A stretch of DNA of 20,359 bases from Plantago elongata (taxonomy: Eukaryota; Streptophyta; Magnoliopsida; Lamiales; Plantaginaceae). This document shows, piece by piece, positions 1 to 11,122 of this stretch (positions are counted from its first letter, which is position 1; each line of letters begins with the position of its first letter). The stretch spans positions 1 to 20,359 of the forward strand of contig JAYMSP010003281.1 of the NCBI GenBank assembly GCA_036897095.1. Reading direction: 5' to 3'. A program made the position numbers and the translations under genes. The notes beneath the pieces are model-generated. The model saw nothing but the letters and a program-made list of their open reading frames with translations. It did no database searches and was not told where the DNA came from.

Positions 1-351
1 TATATATATATAATGCTTACACTCTAATTTTTCATTGAAGTTTAGAACGTAAATATCCGCAAACAATTTGAGGTGTGGAATATAAACACAATCATGTAAA
101 TTAAATACTCTACTCTTCTAAATTTCAGTTCTGAATGGAAATAAAGTAGATTATTTTTTTATACCTATAGCGTTGCTTGAATACCATACAATACGCAGTT
201 TGTACCTCACATTATAGCGTGGAGTCGAAAAACATGTATCGGTCATGCCTATTTTTTTTTTAATCTTAGGACCCAAAAACGTGTAGTTTAGGTACCTATA
301 AAATTTAAGTAGGATAAAATTTCAATATATTAGGAGATTAGTTATATTTTT

Positions 352-466
352 GTGACTGTTTGGGATACAATTCGAATTGAAAAAGCCAATTAAAACTATA
401 TTATTTTACACTGAAACACAATTTAATTTGAGTTTTTCCAATCCAAATTATATATCAAACATACAC
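352..466. mobile_element. Small palindromic MITE-like element
   Basis: Left arm GTTTGGGATACAATTCGAAT... (from 358) and right arm ...ATATATCAAAC (to 460) are imperfect inverted repeats over about 27 bp, matching at roughly three bases in four. Weaker pairing extends outward to GTGACTG and CATACAC. The short centre also pairs partly (TAAAA/TTTAA). No convincing target-site duplication was seen, so the superfamily is unassigned. Confidence 0.5.
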
Positions 467-1251
467 TAATCACTTAATTATATATTAAGTAAGATAAGAA
501 ATAGTTTTTGATGAAGTCCATTCAAAAACTTTGTTTTTGCTTTTCCACTTTTCCACGATAATTCACTATTGATGTTGATGGAACCGAGGTTTCACTAATA
601 TGCCTACACTTGCAAGTAAATTCACTACTTAGTCAATCAGTTGCTCTTAAATCTCTCTGTTTCCATGGTAATTCACTATCTATCATGTATTTTGTAAACT
701 AATTGGCCTAAAAATATCAAATTTGTTCACCGAGAAAAAGAGCTAATTACTTCAATGCAAATGAATTTATATTTGAAGCTAAAATCAAGAAAATTAGTTC
801 TTAATTCAAATTTGAGATGGTACAATTTCTTACGTAAATAAGTTATTAATTCTTATATAACAAGAGAATTTTTGCATAATTGAAATTTCCAGATTTTCTC
901 ATTGTATTATCCTCCATTTTTGTTCCTGGATATAGTTACCGAAATTTGGGGAAAGTCATGAGAGAGAAAGAAAAGAGAGATGTGAATATGAAAAGGCAGA
1001 ATTAAGTCATTTAGTTGAAAGGGTATAATTATAAAGTAAATTAATTTGCTCTCAATATAGAAATTTTGCTCTCAATTTAACATTTGACTTTGATAAAACA
1101 AATCTTGATTAAAGAAAAATATAAGCAATTGAATCACTTTGTATTATATGGTAACTCTTCTTGAAAAGAATACAGACTTACTCATGTTTTAACCCTCCAA
1201 ACTATATATAGATGCAATTTATAAATTTTATTTTGAGATGCCAGGACGAGT

Positions 1252-1378
1252 AAGGGTATGTTTTGTATAATTAAAATATATTGAATTGAAATAAACTGAA
1301 TTAAATAAAATTAAAGTGATTATAATTAATTATAATTAAATTAAACTGAAATAATTTTAGTTGAATAGAATCAGGAGT
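1252..1378. repeat. Dispersed AT-rich inverted-repeat element, copy 1
   Basis: A GAATTGAA/AAACTGAA-rich stretch with internal self-complementarity (ATAATTAATTATAATTAA centre). It ends in ATTTTAGTTGAATAGAA (1355-1371), which matches the right terminal repeat of the element at 7318-7511 at most of 17 positions. Boundaries are approximate. It reads as an older member of the same small non-autonomous family. Confidence 0.45.
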
Positions 1379-2029
1379 ATGTAACCGTACCAAGCAAAAC
1401 AGAATGTATAGGACCATGTCATATGATAGTATAAAATATTTGATTATGATAATTCATCACTAGTCAACTTGGATCATTAAAACGTTATAACTTAACTTAC
1501 AACTATTATATGTTATTCTAATTCTACGATTGGCATAATGTCTCGCACTCCTCCCCTCGTGTTTTGTTGGTATAAGTAGCACCAATAAATCATCCCAATC
1601 TAGTCTGTTTATATGAGTCGTCAATAAGTACTTGATCTTCTCTTGGCTGCTTGGAAGATGATAGAACACTGGTTGTGGCTTACCTGATAGGTCTGGGTTG
1701 GGCTAAATCCTCCTCTGGTACTAGATTTAATCAGGCATAGTTGATTGAAATCTGTAAACTGACCATTCTGTAGCTAGTTTTTAACATTACATAATCTGTA
1801 ACTAACAAGAGACTTTTCTGCATTTTTCTCTGAATGTACTTCAAATTAGTGAACAACACATTAATTACTAGTTAGCAAAAGCTTCAGCTGCAGAAAAGGA
1901 GTACTATTTCGGAAAACCTACGAACAGACTTCCAGAAGTATGTAGTTTTCACTTTTCAGATCTTAGCTTGTCTTGTATCTCTTACATTGTACGTCTCATA
2001 TCCATTGCCTACAGTACTGATCAAGCGCC

Positions 2030-2290
2030 TTAGTTAGAATACCACGGATACAGATCATGATTCGTTACTGAAATGCCCCTTCGTGTTCTTCACTTGTGTG
2101 TGTCCTAAACAACTCCAACTGGGCATCTTATGCCGCAGCATCACTAACTATAGGCCACCCGTATCCGGTCCACTATCTTTCATTTACATCTCGAGTCTCC
2201 TCTCTTTGGTCCAGGAGGGAGTCTACCTCTCCATTTTGGAGAGACTCTGGCCTATGATCCGTTAGGAGACCACTAAGTGAAGGAAGATTT
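2030..2290. other. GC-richer island of unknown nature
   Basis: Base composition is much less AT-biased than its flanks. It contains an imperfect hairpin, GAGTC-TACC-TCTCCA/TGGAGA-GACTC (2219-2247). The longest open frame (60 codons from 2083) has no recognisable domain, and no good splice partners were found. It could be an unrecognised exon, a non-coding RNA or a transposon piece. Confidence 0.35.
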
Positions 2291-5200
2291 CTTTTGTTTT
2301 GTATCATTAGTCTTTACATGTTCCTTTTTTTTTTTTTTGTTCTGCTCACCGCGGCTTTGGTTTTAGAAGTTACATGCCTCGTCATCCTGTAGTCCAAATT
2401 CTACATCTGCTCTATGGGCGTCGTAATTGGGGTTATTATGTAATATGTAGTATGCACCTCCTCTCATTACGATTTTGAAGAGCTGAGGGCGATAGAGATT
2501 TTGCTTGGATTTTTTTTGTTACAAAACTGTGTTGAGTGTTCTACATTTTGTGTGATTGGTAAAAGTAAACAATTCATGACCTAAATTGATTGTTTTTGCC
2601 AATCAGGGATTTTCAAGAGTCTGTGATGTTTAGCTAGCTACTTATCTAAGTCATACTGTTTCATGATTTAAAATCCTTACTAGGGCTAGTTGATAAACTT
2701 GTTTAATTAAAATTGAGAAATGTTAATCTCGCTTGAGGATCATTGTTGATGTGCTAGCTAGGTCTTAGCTTATTTGATCAGGAGATTAAGGTAGATTTCT
2801 GAAGTTGAGAGAAAGCTAAAATTAAGGTAGATCATGACATCATTTTCGACTCAGCTTCAATTCAATCAGCTGATAGAAAGTGGATTTAAAATTTAGGTTT
2901 CAACAAACTTGTGTTTTGTCCACTATAATCAAGGTTATCAATAACTAAAGATTCTTTAAGGGGGGACCTCCTGCTTTAATCAAAGATTAGGAGATCTAAC
3001 AGCTTTGTCTACACTTGCTGAACCACTATTATCGTAAGAAGTGCTCAAATTTGAGGTTATCAAGACATTGAATATTATAGCCCACTTCTCTAATTATATT
3101 CATCACTTGTTATTAGTAGTATATTTAAATTTGCTCTCCAATTAGAACTACAGATTTCAGATCTCCGAGAACTTGATGGAATTTCAATTTTTCCCATACT
3201 GTGATGTTGAATTGATACTGTTAGGAACCGAATTTGTTATATCGTCGAATAGTTAATTATATTCTTTTTTAGTTATTCAGTGCAGAAAATCTAAGTATAC
3301 TTCTCACATTAGTTAGTCGTAGAAAATCTCGTGGATACATTGTATTCTTTAACACTTCTACATAGAGATATCGAAGTTGGTTATACTCTTTCGAGGTATA
3401 GAGTTGTACACCGAAAGTACGATACCTTCATTCTCTACTTGTCAAATTTAACAATATTTCATATAAAAATATTTTTTAAAATCTCACCAAAACGCAACAA
3501 AAATAATGAATGTTCTGATCCAACTTTAATCTTCAGTATATTAAGATGAAATAAACTTCAAATTTGAATTTTTAAAATACTTTGTACTTCCATATATTTT
3601 CATTTTATTTCCAAAATATAAAAAGAATACAGAAATTATTGAAACTAACAATTTCTTTTCATAATTTCTAAGATCCCAACCCAAACTGGCATTCAAATTT
3701 GAGATTGTTGTCTTGGTTTGAGTTATGTGCAAGTGCAGTATCCTCTTTGAGCAATTCAATTCAATTATCGATCTTTTCACAGCTACTTTTGACTTTGGAT
3801 AAAAGAAATTTTGGGTCAACCGTTGGTTGAGAATAATTAACAATGGCATCATTGGCATGTAACATGACGCTAACATAACCAAATTGGTGGTTTGACTACT
3901 AGTATTTTTCACATAAAATTAGGCTAATGATTTAGTTAAACCTGATTAACTAAATATGTTCAACTGTACAAGGAAACGACAGGATGATTTCCAAACACTA
4001 ATGTAAAATGGGATCGAGTGCTAGATTATATTCATTGCACTTCACTGAACCGCTAAAATTGATCGATCGTGCGGTTTGTTTTTTTAAAAATTAATCATAT
4101 CCAAACACTAACATTACTTCTCTTGTGACTAGATTTTGTGTCTATTGGACGAGAAAAATAATGTAAAGGACAAAGGAAAATTATGTGATGCCGATTTATG
4201 ATGTAGACATCATTGATATGATGGAGTGAAGTGACATTTTTTAGATTTTTCAGATTTCGCTCAAAAACTTTTGTGGTATATGCTAAGGATCGTTTCAAGT
4301 CTCAACAATTAAAAAAATGATGTTTCTAACCATAATTTACTTAGCAAATAGATTAAATTTTAATTAGTTTGAATTTAAAATAGAATATGTATATGTTTGC
4401 ATGTTAGAATTATCGACGCGACAATACCATCTAGTGTATAAATTGAGAGACTTTTGTGTTTTCATGCTTTTTAACTTTTACAACTTTAACTTAAGTCGAT
4501 AATAGTAATTTTCAAATTTAGTTTAGAAGGACTTTTTAAATTAATAGCTATTTAAGTTATTTGTACTTAACTTGAGTTGATAAAACTATGCTCAAATTGG
4601 GTGTGTACACATTGTGGTCTTTGTCATTTGATTGAGTATCACCATCACCTAGTCCATTCATTTTCTTCCTCCTCTATTCATATAGTATATTTCGTGCTAT
4701 ATTACACCTTTCACTATGTATCACCGACGATCATCTAAAATTCCGGCCAAACAAATCCAATACTACATTCAAGTAGGTTTCTTCCAAATTTAACTATACG
4801 TGATTATGATGTATTACTTGTTCTATTCGTGCCAACACAGTAACATTATGTTTCTACTAAAAATTAAGTTTCTCGGCTTAGTGATGTCACCATCAAATTT
4901 ATTTGGTCCGGTTTGAAATTTGAATTGGAAACTACTTCAGTTCAGTTTACTTAATCAAACTCAGATTCGGACTACCATATGCTGAAGGAAAAGGTTAATA
5001 TATTTACTAGGAGGGGGACCAAAAATGTCTAGATTTAGGGTGAAAACTCAAATTGTAGTATAAAATTTACTTATAACATAACTTTGGGGAATATCTTGAA
5101 AGTCTATTGGGAATATTCAAATGACACTGTTTTGGGAACTTGACTCAAAACATTTTAATATGGAATTCAAAGATCAATCCAGCTACAATGAAACTAGAAA

Positions 5201-5499
5201 TGTCAGTGTGACACTTTTAAGTGTGAGTAAGTAGAATAATATTCTTGTTTGTGGGTGAAGCTGATGAAATTGAAGTGCAGTGTGGCATGGCATGGCATGG
5301 GTTTATTGGATATTGTCTGAAATTTTATGACTTTGATACAAAAAGATGCACTTGGAATTGGGTGCAACTTCGATTCTTGTGTCCCGGAATTTGTGGGGGT
5401 TACAATTGACATAGTGTTAGACTGTATCCATCCAACACCCCCATCAGTCAGTATCTAGTGCCACATAAATTTAACTACATTAAATTCATTGCAAAATAT

Positions 5500-5757
5500 T
5501 ACATCCTCCGTCCCGAATTCATCTTTTTGTAGAATCGTACATAATTTTAAGAAAAATTAAATAAAGTAAAAAAAGATGTGATAAAAGAGTGATGGTGATA
5601 AAATAAGAAAAATAATAAATAAAGTAGGAAAAATAGTGACTAAAATAGAAGATATATTGTTTAAAGTAAGAGAAATTTTTCATTGAAGTGATGGAAAGAT
5701 GAAATTGGGACGGACCAAAATGAAAAACGGGAAAGTGAAGTTGGGACGATGAGAGTA
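5500..5757. mobile_element. Stowaway-like (Tc1/mariner) MITE
   Basis: About 258 bp flanked by TA dinucleotides. The left end CTCCGTCCCGAATTCATC and the right end GAAGTTGGGACGATGAGAG (complement) carry the CTCC-GTCCC terminal motif typical of Stowaway elements. The inside is AT/A-rich without an ORF. A second inward-facing motif, TTGGGACGGACC, lies at 5705-5716, so the right terminus appears doubled or nested. Confidence 0.72.
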
Positions 5758-5962
5758 TATAAAGTGTACCTAACTTTTTAATTTGTTTTCCATTTAATTC
5801 TCAAAATATTATTTCGATTTTATTCATTTTTTTAGAATTATTATTTATTTATCGTTACATTTTTAATTAATATATCTATTTTAATAATTTAAATTTAAAA
5901 TGCGATGTCGGTTAATTCAAAGTTGAGTACTTGAATCTTGAACTGACCGAGACATTATTATA

Positions 5963-5980
5963 ATATATATATATATATAT
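5963..5980. repeat. (AT)n microsatellite
   Basis: Nine uninterrupted AT units. Another short (TA)n run opens the window at 1-12. Confidence 0.9.
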
Positions 5981-6419
5981 TAAAATATAGAAAATACTAA
6001 TTTCAGAGCAAGTAGCATTAAAAATCTAGCCGAACAATGTCAAAATTACTTTTGAAAAAAAACAACTAGGGCAATCAAACATTTAACATTTTCAACGAAT
6101 AAAATAAACACTATACAAAAGCAATTACTACTATAAGACAAAAATAAGAAAAATGTGCAAAATGGTTGATGAAATACATACCTAATAATGTAAATTGTTG
6201 TCGAAGATAGTTATACATCATAATTTTGTAAATATATTTATTTAAACATCTTGATCAAGTTGGTGTTTCTAGATAACTTTATTTTCACTTCCATCATAGT
6301 CTTGAATTCATTTTAACCGGCTGTGAAACATAATAGCTTTAACGATCAAAATCAAATACGAATTGGTCATTAACGTACAATAAATTCGAGTCGGATGAAT
6401 TCGGATGATAAGACTAGTG

Positions 6420-6775
6420 GCTGGGGTATTAATTAGCAGTGAACGAAAGAGAGAAGGTGGGGTGACAAGTAATATGGGGTGGGTGAGGGTTCGCACGTGG
6501 AGAATGGAGCCCAATGCAAATAGGGCGGTCTTTGCGGTAAAAAATGAGAGGGTTTGACCGATTCCAATTGAAAGAGACTGGTGCCAGCTAACGTGTTAGT
6601 TTGCAATACTGAACGAAAAGAAACGAAAGGCTGGCTCTGTGTTTGTCTTGGACTAGCCAAGCCATTCCAGACTTTTATTTTGACTTCTCCAAACTCACGC
6701 AACCGGCCGTGACATCTCAACCCCTTCCACCCTTCCATTAAGATTTCCCCGTCCTTTCGTTTCCACTTCATTTTA
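6420..6775. other. GC-richer island with a G-box, unknown nature
   Basis: Contains GCACGTGG, a G-box core CACGTG at 6494-6499, plus GGGGTGGGTGAGGG and a CCCTTCC-rich end. The minus strand is open for 112 codons (6771-6433), but the product shows no recognisable domain and looks like chance. It could be a distal regulatory block or relic promoter; the nearest supported gene (AHL) starts 4.3 kb downstream. Confidence 0.35.
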
Positions 6776-7317
6776 TCTTTTATCTCCTACGTTATCCGTT
6801 TCAAATGGTCCGATATTGCAATTTCAAATTATTTCTAAATTGTTTGAACTTTGAATTATAACTTCAATTGAATAATTCATTTTGATTTTTTCGTATAAAA
6901 AGCTCAACTATAATTAAGTTGTCTGAATTCAGTCACCATCTTTTATCATTTGATAGCAAAATACAACATAATAACTCTATTTTAAAAATTCCACTCGCAC
7001 TGATTTTTTATTATAATGACCAGGTTATAAATATTAATACGGATTATTTTTTTTCGTATGCAACCAAAACATACTAATTGGACATGAACCATAGATTACA
7101 CACAATTATCCCTCAAATCTAACACTTTAATTATTTAGGAAGTAATTAAAATGGATCGGGTTTATTTTGGTTATAAATAGTGGTAGAATTATGAGTTTTG
7201 AAAAATGTGTTTGTGATGTTATTAAAGTTTGATAAATTCTATACGGTGTGTAATAGTAAAGTGATATGTGTAATTAATTTTAAAACAATTTGATTGGATT
7301 TAATATTGAGAACAGAG

Positions 7318-7511
7318 TTCTCTTTAACTGAAATTTGATGAACTGAAGTATACTGAATTGAAGTTTTTTTTCTTTTGAAATGGTGAAAGGTGACTCAAAC
7401 CTCCAACCTATTGGTTGGAGGGGAAACGACTTACCAACTAAATTGAAAATAATGTATAAAATATAACTAAGTTAAACTAAACTGAACTTAAGTGATTTCA
7501 GTTGAAGAGAA
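7318..7511. mobile_element. Palindromic MITE-like element, copy 2, interrupted by a SINE-like insertion
   Basis: Terminal inverted repeats TTCTCTTTAACTGAAAT (7318-7334) and ATTTCAGTTGAAGAGAA (7495-7511) match at 16 of 17 positions. The interior resembles the 1252-1378 element (AAACTGAA-type words). Without the 78-bp insertion at 7363-7440 and its target duplication the element would be only about 110 bp, typical of a foldback MITE. Confidence 0.6.
7363..7440 (-). mobile_element. Very short tRNA-derived SINE-like insertion
   Basis: Read on the minus strand it begins TAGTTGGTAAG (like a tRNA A box) and has a perfect 9-bp stem CCTCCAACC/GGTTGGAGG (7400-7421) in the place of the anticodon arm. 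It continues with GGTTTGAGTCAC (like a B box, GGTTCGANTCC) and ends in an A-rich tail (CAAAAGAAAAAAAAC). AATTGAA flanks both sides (7356-7362 and 7441-7447), consistent with a 7-bp target duplication. The first bases of a full tRNA head are missing, so it is either 5'-truncated or a minimal SINE. The flanking word is common in this AT-rich host element, which weakens the duplication claim. Confidence 0.55.
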
Positions 7512-8708
7512 TATAACCTAATTAATACTGATGTCATAATAAATGATGATGTAAAATGAAAGAAAAGAGCAAGGTGAAAATACAAAATTTTAACTGAATA
7601 ATTGAATGATTGAATTTAGTGATTAAGAATAAATTTTATTCAACATGATTAATTAAAGTCGGATTGTCAAAACATGATGAGAATATAACTAGATTAAATC
7701 ATAAAACGGGCCAAGACACCAACACCTCTTGATTGTAACATGTCATTCTCAACTACAAAATTGCTTGCGCTTGTTAAGAAAATGAAAGTTTAGACGAATT
7801 TGAAGGCTTTACACATGAAAACAAGAATCAATCGGCCTCTTGGTTGTCCCCTCATGTCTATTAGTTGCATAAAAGAACAATTTTTGGTTCATGATCATTG
7901 ATGATTGATTAATTTGCCTTTGGCATTATCAATTCTTCTTCCAAACCATTAAAGTCAAACATGTTTATTTATAATTAGCCCTTCAAGTAATAGTACCTTA
8001 ACAATTTTATAAACATTTCCTCAAACGGAGACATTGAATTTACACTAAACAATTCGTGCCATGTTGATTATTGAATACGACGCTACAACAAACTTCTTGT
8101 AATGAATGCCCACTAATAATAATATACTACATCATTTTGGTACAGCGCAGTCTCACGTTATGGTTTATTTCAATCTTATTAATGGTGTACTGACTAAATA
8201 TAGTTATTACCAGTTGATTAGCAAAGAGTAAAAGAACTAGTGATAGATATATTATTTTAGGTTACTCTATGCAGATGTTAATTTATTTATTACTAGAGAA
8301 CTAATTAAGTAAAATTAATTAGTGGTTACAATATCTCCACTAGATCTTGAGAGTCAGGTTTTGAGTTTAACAATCATGTGTTCATTTTCATATTTATACT
8401 TTCTTGGTCACATATTGGATGTGAGATGTGACTAATGATGCTTTAGAAAAGAGGGAGACCTAATGCTTTACTTCATACTTAAAATTGCTTAATCCTCATT
8501 TTCCGTTTTTGTTTCGCTACAAGTTAAAGTATACAGTCTTTGTTTAATTTGGCCGAGTTAAAAGAGCTTTAAAATCATGTTGTCTGGATTATAAAATTGG
8601 AGTTGGAGACGAAGTTCAAACTGTGTTCCTGTGGCTGTGTGGCTTTACTATAATACCTGCCTTTTTCACAATTAATTCATCATTTTATTTGGCCACTGTG
8701 GTAAATAA

Positions 8709-8800
8709 ATACTCCCTGGTCCCAGAGAAAATCCTTCTATTGGGACATTAAGTGAGAAAAGTGAAATTGTGATAAAATATTAAAAGTTAATTCAGTGAGA
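8709..8800. mobile_element. Stowaway-type end remnant
   Basis: ATACTCCCTGGTCCCAGAG followed by AATCCTTCTATTGGGACATT matches the usual Stowaway left terminus (TACTCCCTCCGTCCC...). No matching right end was found in the next several hundred bases, so the element appears truncated or decayed. The right boundary given is arbitrary. Confidence 0.45.
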
Positions 8801-10796
8801 GATAATTTTTAAATAATTTATTTAGATATGGATTTATAATATTAAATAAATTATCTATGTTATTAATTAAAATATTTATATCATTTGTTTTTTAACTTCA
8901 TACAATAACTCATTTATTAACAACATAAACATTTATAATTGATAACAGTTATGATTATTTTGATTGCATAGTTCATTTCTAGATAAGTTATTTAACGGTT
9001 TATGAGACTTTTTATTTGATTAATAAAATTAATGAATTTTGAATATATATGTGTATGTTGAAATAAATTATTTAAAAAACACTTTTATAAGACTTGTTCA
9101 TAACGGTATAATATATGTATCAATGTATAATTATATACTAGTTCCTTTGATAACTTTGTAGTTTATAATTTTTTCGTACCAAATAAAGCTCCTAGTAAAA
9201 CTCAAAGAATATACAGTACTTTATAATATTTTACCATGTGAAAGAATAATACTAAATATTGAATGGAAATTATTTCTCGAATGAAAAAGTAGCATTTATC
9301 TATTATAATTTGTTCCCCGTTGTTCACAAGCAACCAAAATTTTTTAGATAGGGTTATTATTCAAATATTAGAAATGATATACGACACTAATGACGGTGTC
9401 TATAAATTTTATAAATAAATTATATATTAATTACCATACTACATGTCTAACTCCATACATAAACTCTATATATCAGTTTCGTTTAAAATATTATTCTGAG
9501 CTTGATACTTGCCTAGTGTATAGTTCTAAAATAGTGCTTAAGATATTCAATTACAAAATATAAAAACGTTAACAATATTTCAAATATAAAAAATAATAAT
9601 AAATTAGTAGCGGACACTGTAATTTAATCTAGAATTGACAATTTAACATAGTAGATCTAGACAAGAAATATAAATATATTATGGTTTGAATAAAACAATG
9701 CGTGTAGCATATCCTTATTGATTTAATAGAAAGATAAAGCAAATGGAAGATGCCTTTTGAAACGCTTGATGGAAAATAGACCAAATAGTCTGTGTTTATT
9801 GTGACTGACTTTTAAAATACCGAGACCTAGCATTGAGGCAACCTGCACTCCGACCAAATAGTGAATAAAGTGAATTGGACGATTCTCATTACAATCGGGG
9901 TTGTAAAATTAAGTTGAGTCGTAAACACACCCAAGTTATATAGTCATAATATGGTGCATGTGAGCCGAAGTCTGGTCCAAACACATATAACAATTCATGC
10001 GGAAACAACTACTGGGATGGGTGAAGAGGTGTTGCGTGTGACGTGAGTTTGTGAGCGGAGAAATATCTTAGTAGCAGGTTGCTAGAAAATATTGAAGAAA
10101 CTCTAAGTAAATTGTAACAATGAAATGACAATTTAACATGAGAATATTATTTCTTAGTAGGCGGTTGTAAAAGAATAGACAAGAAGCGTTAAAAAATTTA
10201 CGGAAATAAATGACACTTTTATAAGTAAACTAACAACATATTCCACTTTGAGGTTTATTATATTTTCAATAAAACAAATATATACATGAGCATGTATTAA
10301 ACGAGTTGATCTCAAACCGAAATTTCATAGAAGCTCATTGTGAACAGTTTGGTTCATTAATAATAGTAGGAGTGTCAATAACAAGAGTATAATTAATATA
10401 TTTAATAGAAATAGTTTATTTCACCTTGATATTGAGTTTCAAAAACCTTATTATAGTTATCCAATGATTTGTGTTGCTCCTTTTGTTATTACATTATCTA
10501 TCTTTTTATTTATTGTTTTAATTGACTTTTAGAATTGGATGTTCTAAGTCGAATGATATATATTGTTGTACTAAACTCTAAATTATTGTGTTGTGTATGA
10601 TCAAAATGATGCACAATATTTTAAAATGATAAAACCCTTTCACCCTTGAGGTGCTTATACTTTTACACGTCTAATGATATGTCCTTAATGATTATAATAA
10701 CCAAAAGGTCATATAATACGTTAATTCATCTTCCAATACACTCTATATTCTATTCCTTTTCCTTTATCATTATCTTATACTATTTGGTTTCAACTT

Positions 10797-10802
10797 TATA
10801 TA
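10797..10802 (+). promoter_or_regulatory. Probable TATA box of the AHL gene
   Basis: TATATA lies about 35 bp before the start of a strongly pyrimidine-rich stretch (from about 10832), a spacing that would place transcription initiation near 10830. The resulting 5' leader would be about 230 nt. Inferred from spacing only; nearby AT-rich sequence offers alternatives. Confidence 0.45.
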
Positions 10803-10835
10803 CTATGATTTCTATAATTTTAAACATTTAGCCAG

Positions 10836-11039
10836 CTCCTCTCTCTCTCTACACTATAGTTCTCTATCTCTTTGAACCTTTCCTTTCTCCTCACTCGATT
10901 CCCATTGTTTTCTATTCTTTCTAGGGTTTCTTTCAACCTTTTGCTATTTACTCCATTAACAAAGAGAAAACAAAGTACACCCACTCAATTTTTAAACTCA
11001 TTTCTTCCTCAAACTCAGTAATCAATCCATCCATCCATC
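10836..11039 (+). promoter_or_regulatory. CT-rich 5' leader of the AHL gene
   Basis: Pyrimidine-rich leader containing a (CT)n run at 10836-10850, repeated TTTCCT/TTCTTTC patches, and an ATCC tetranucleotide run at 11026-11039. Such CT-rich leaders (Y patches, GAGA-type sites) are common in plant regulatory genes. It marks the transcribed leader and explains why this stretch looks unlike the AT-rich intergenic DNA before it. Confidence 0.5.
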
Positions 11040-11059
11040 TCTTCTTAATTCTATAGTGC

Positions 11060-11122
11060 ATGTATGGCTGGTTTGGACTTAAGTTCAGCTTCCCACTTCG
11101 CTTCTCAGCTCCACAGGCCTGA
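11060..11122 (+). other. Upstream ORF overlapping the AHL start (20 codons)
   Basis: An ATG at 11060 precedes the AHL ATG by 4 nt (ATGTATGG) and is offset by one frame. It opens a 20-codon frame that ends in TGA at 11120-11122, inside the AHL coding region. Its context is weak (T at -3, T at +4), whereas the AHL ATG has G at +4, so leaky scanning would be expected. Whether it is translated is unknown. Confidence 0.5.

Larger units (their letters stand above)
1..10796. other. Gene-free spacer
   Basis: Apart from the mobile elements, microsatellite and two GC-richer islands listed separately, I see only AT-rich DNA with short frames that lack domains or plausible codon use. Runs of T (14 bases at 2325-2338) and a GGCAT triplet repeat near 5284-5298 are the only other simple structures. 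No tRNA, rRNA or known miRNA mature sequence was recognised. Confidence 0.6.

Noticed and set aside
1460-1686. Minus-strand frame downstream of a good donor-like CAGGTAAGC at 1686-1678
   Set aside because: The donor sequence is strong, but no matching upstream exon, acceptor or recognisable peptide could be found.
2219-2247. A microRNA precursor
   Set aside because: The stem is only about 11 bp with a bulge, too short for a plant miRNA precursor, and no known mature miRNA was recognised.
3541-3912. 123-codon open frame on the minus strand
   Set aside because: No recognisable domain, skewed residue use typical of AT-rich non-coding DNA, and no promoter or splice support.
6433-6771. 112-codon open frame on the minus strand
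   Set aside because: Open mainly because the region is GC-richer. The product has no known domain, and an overlapping second frame is open too.
7363-7440. A functional tRNA gene
   Set aside because: A- and B-box-like words and a stem are present, but there is no complete acceptor stem or cloverleaf, and an A-rich tail with flanking duplications fits a SINE better.
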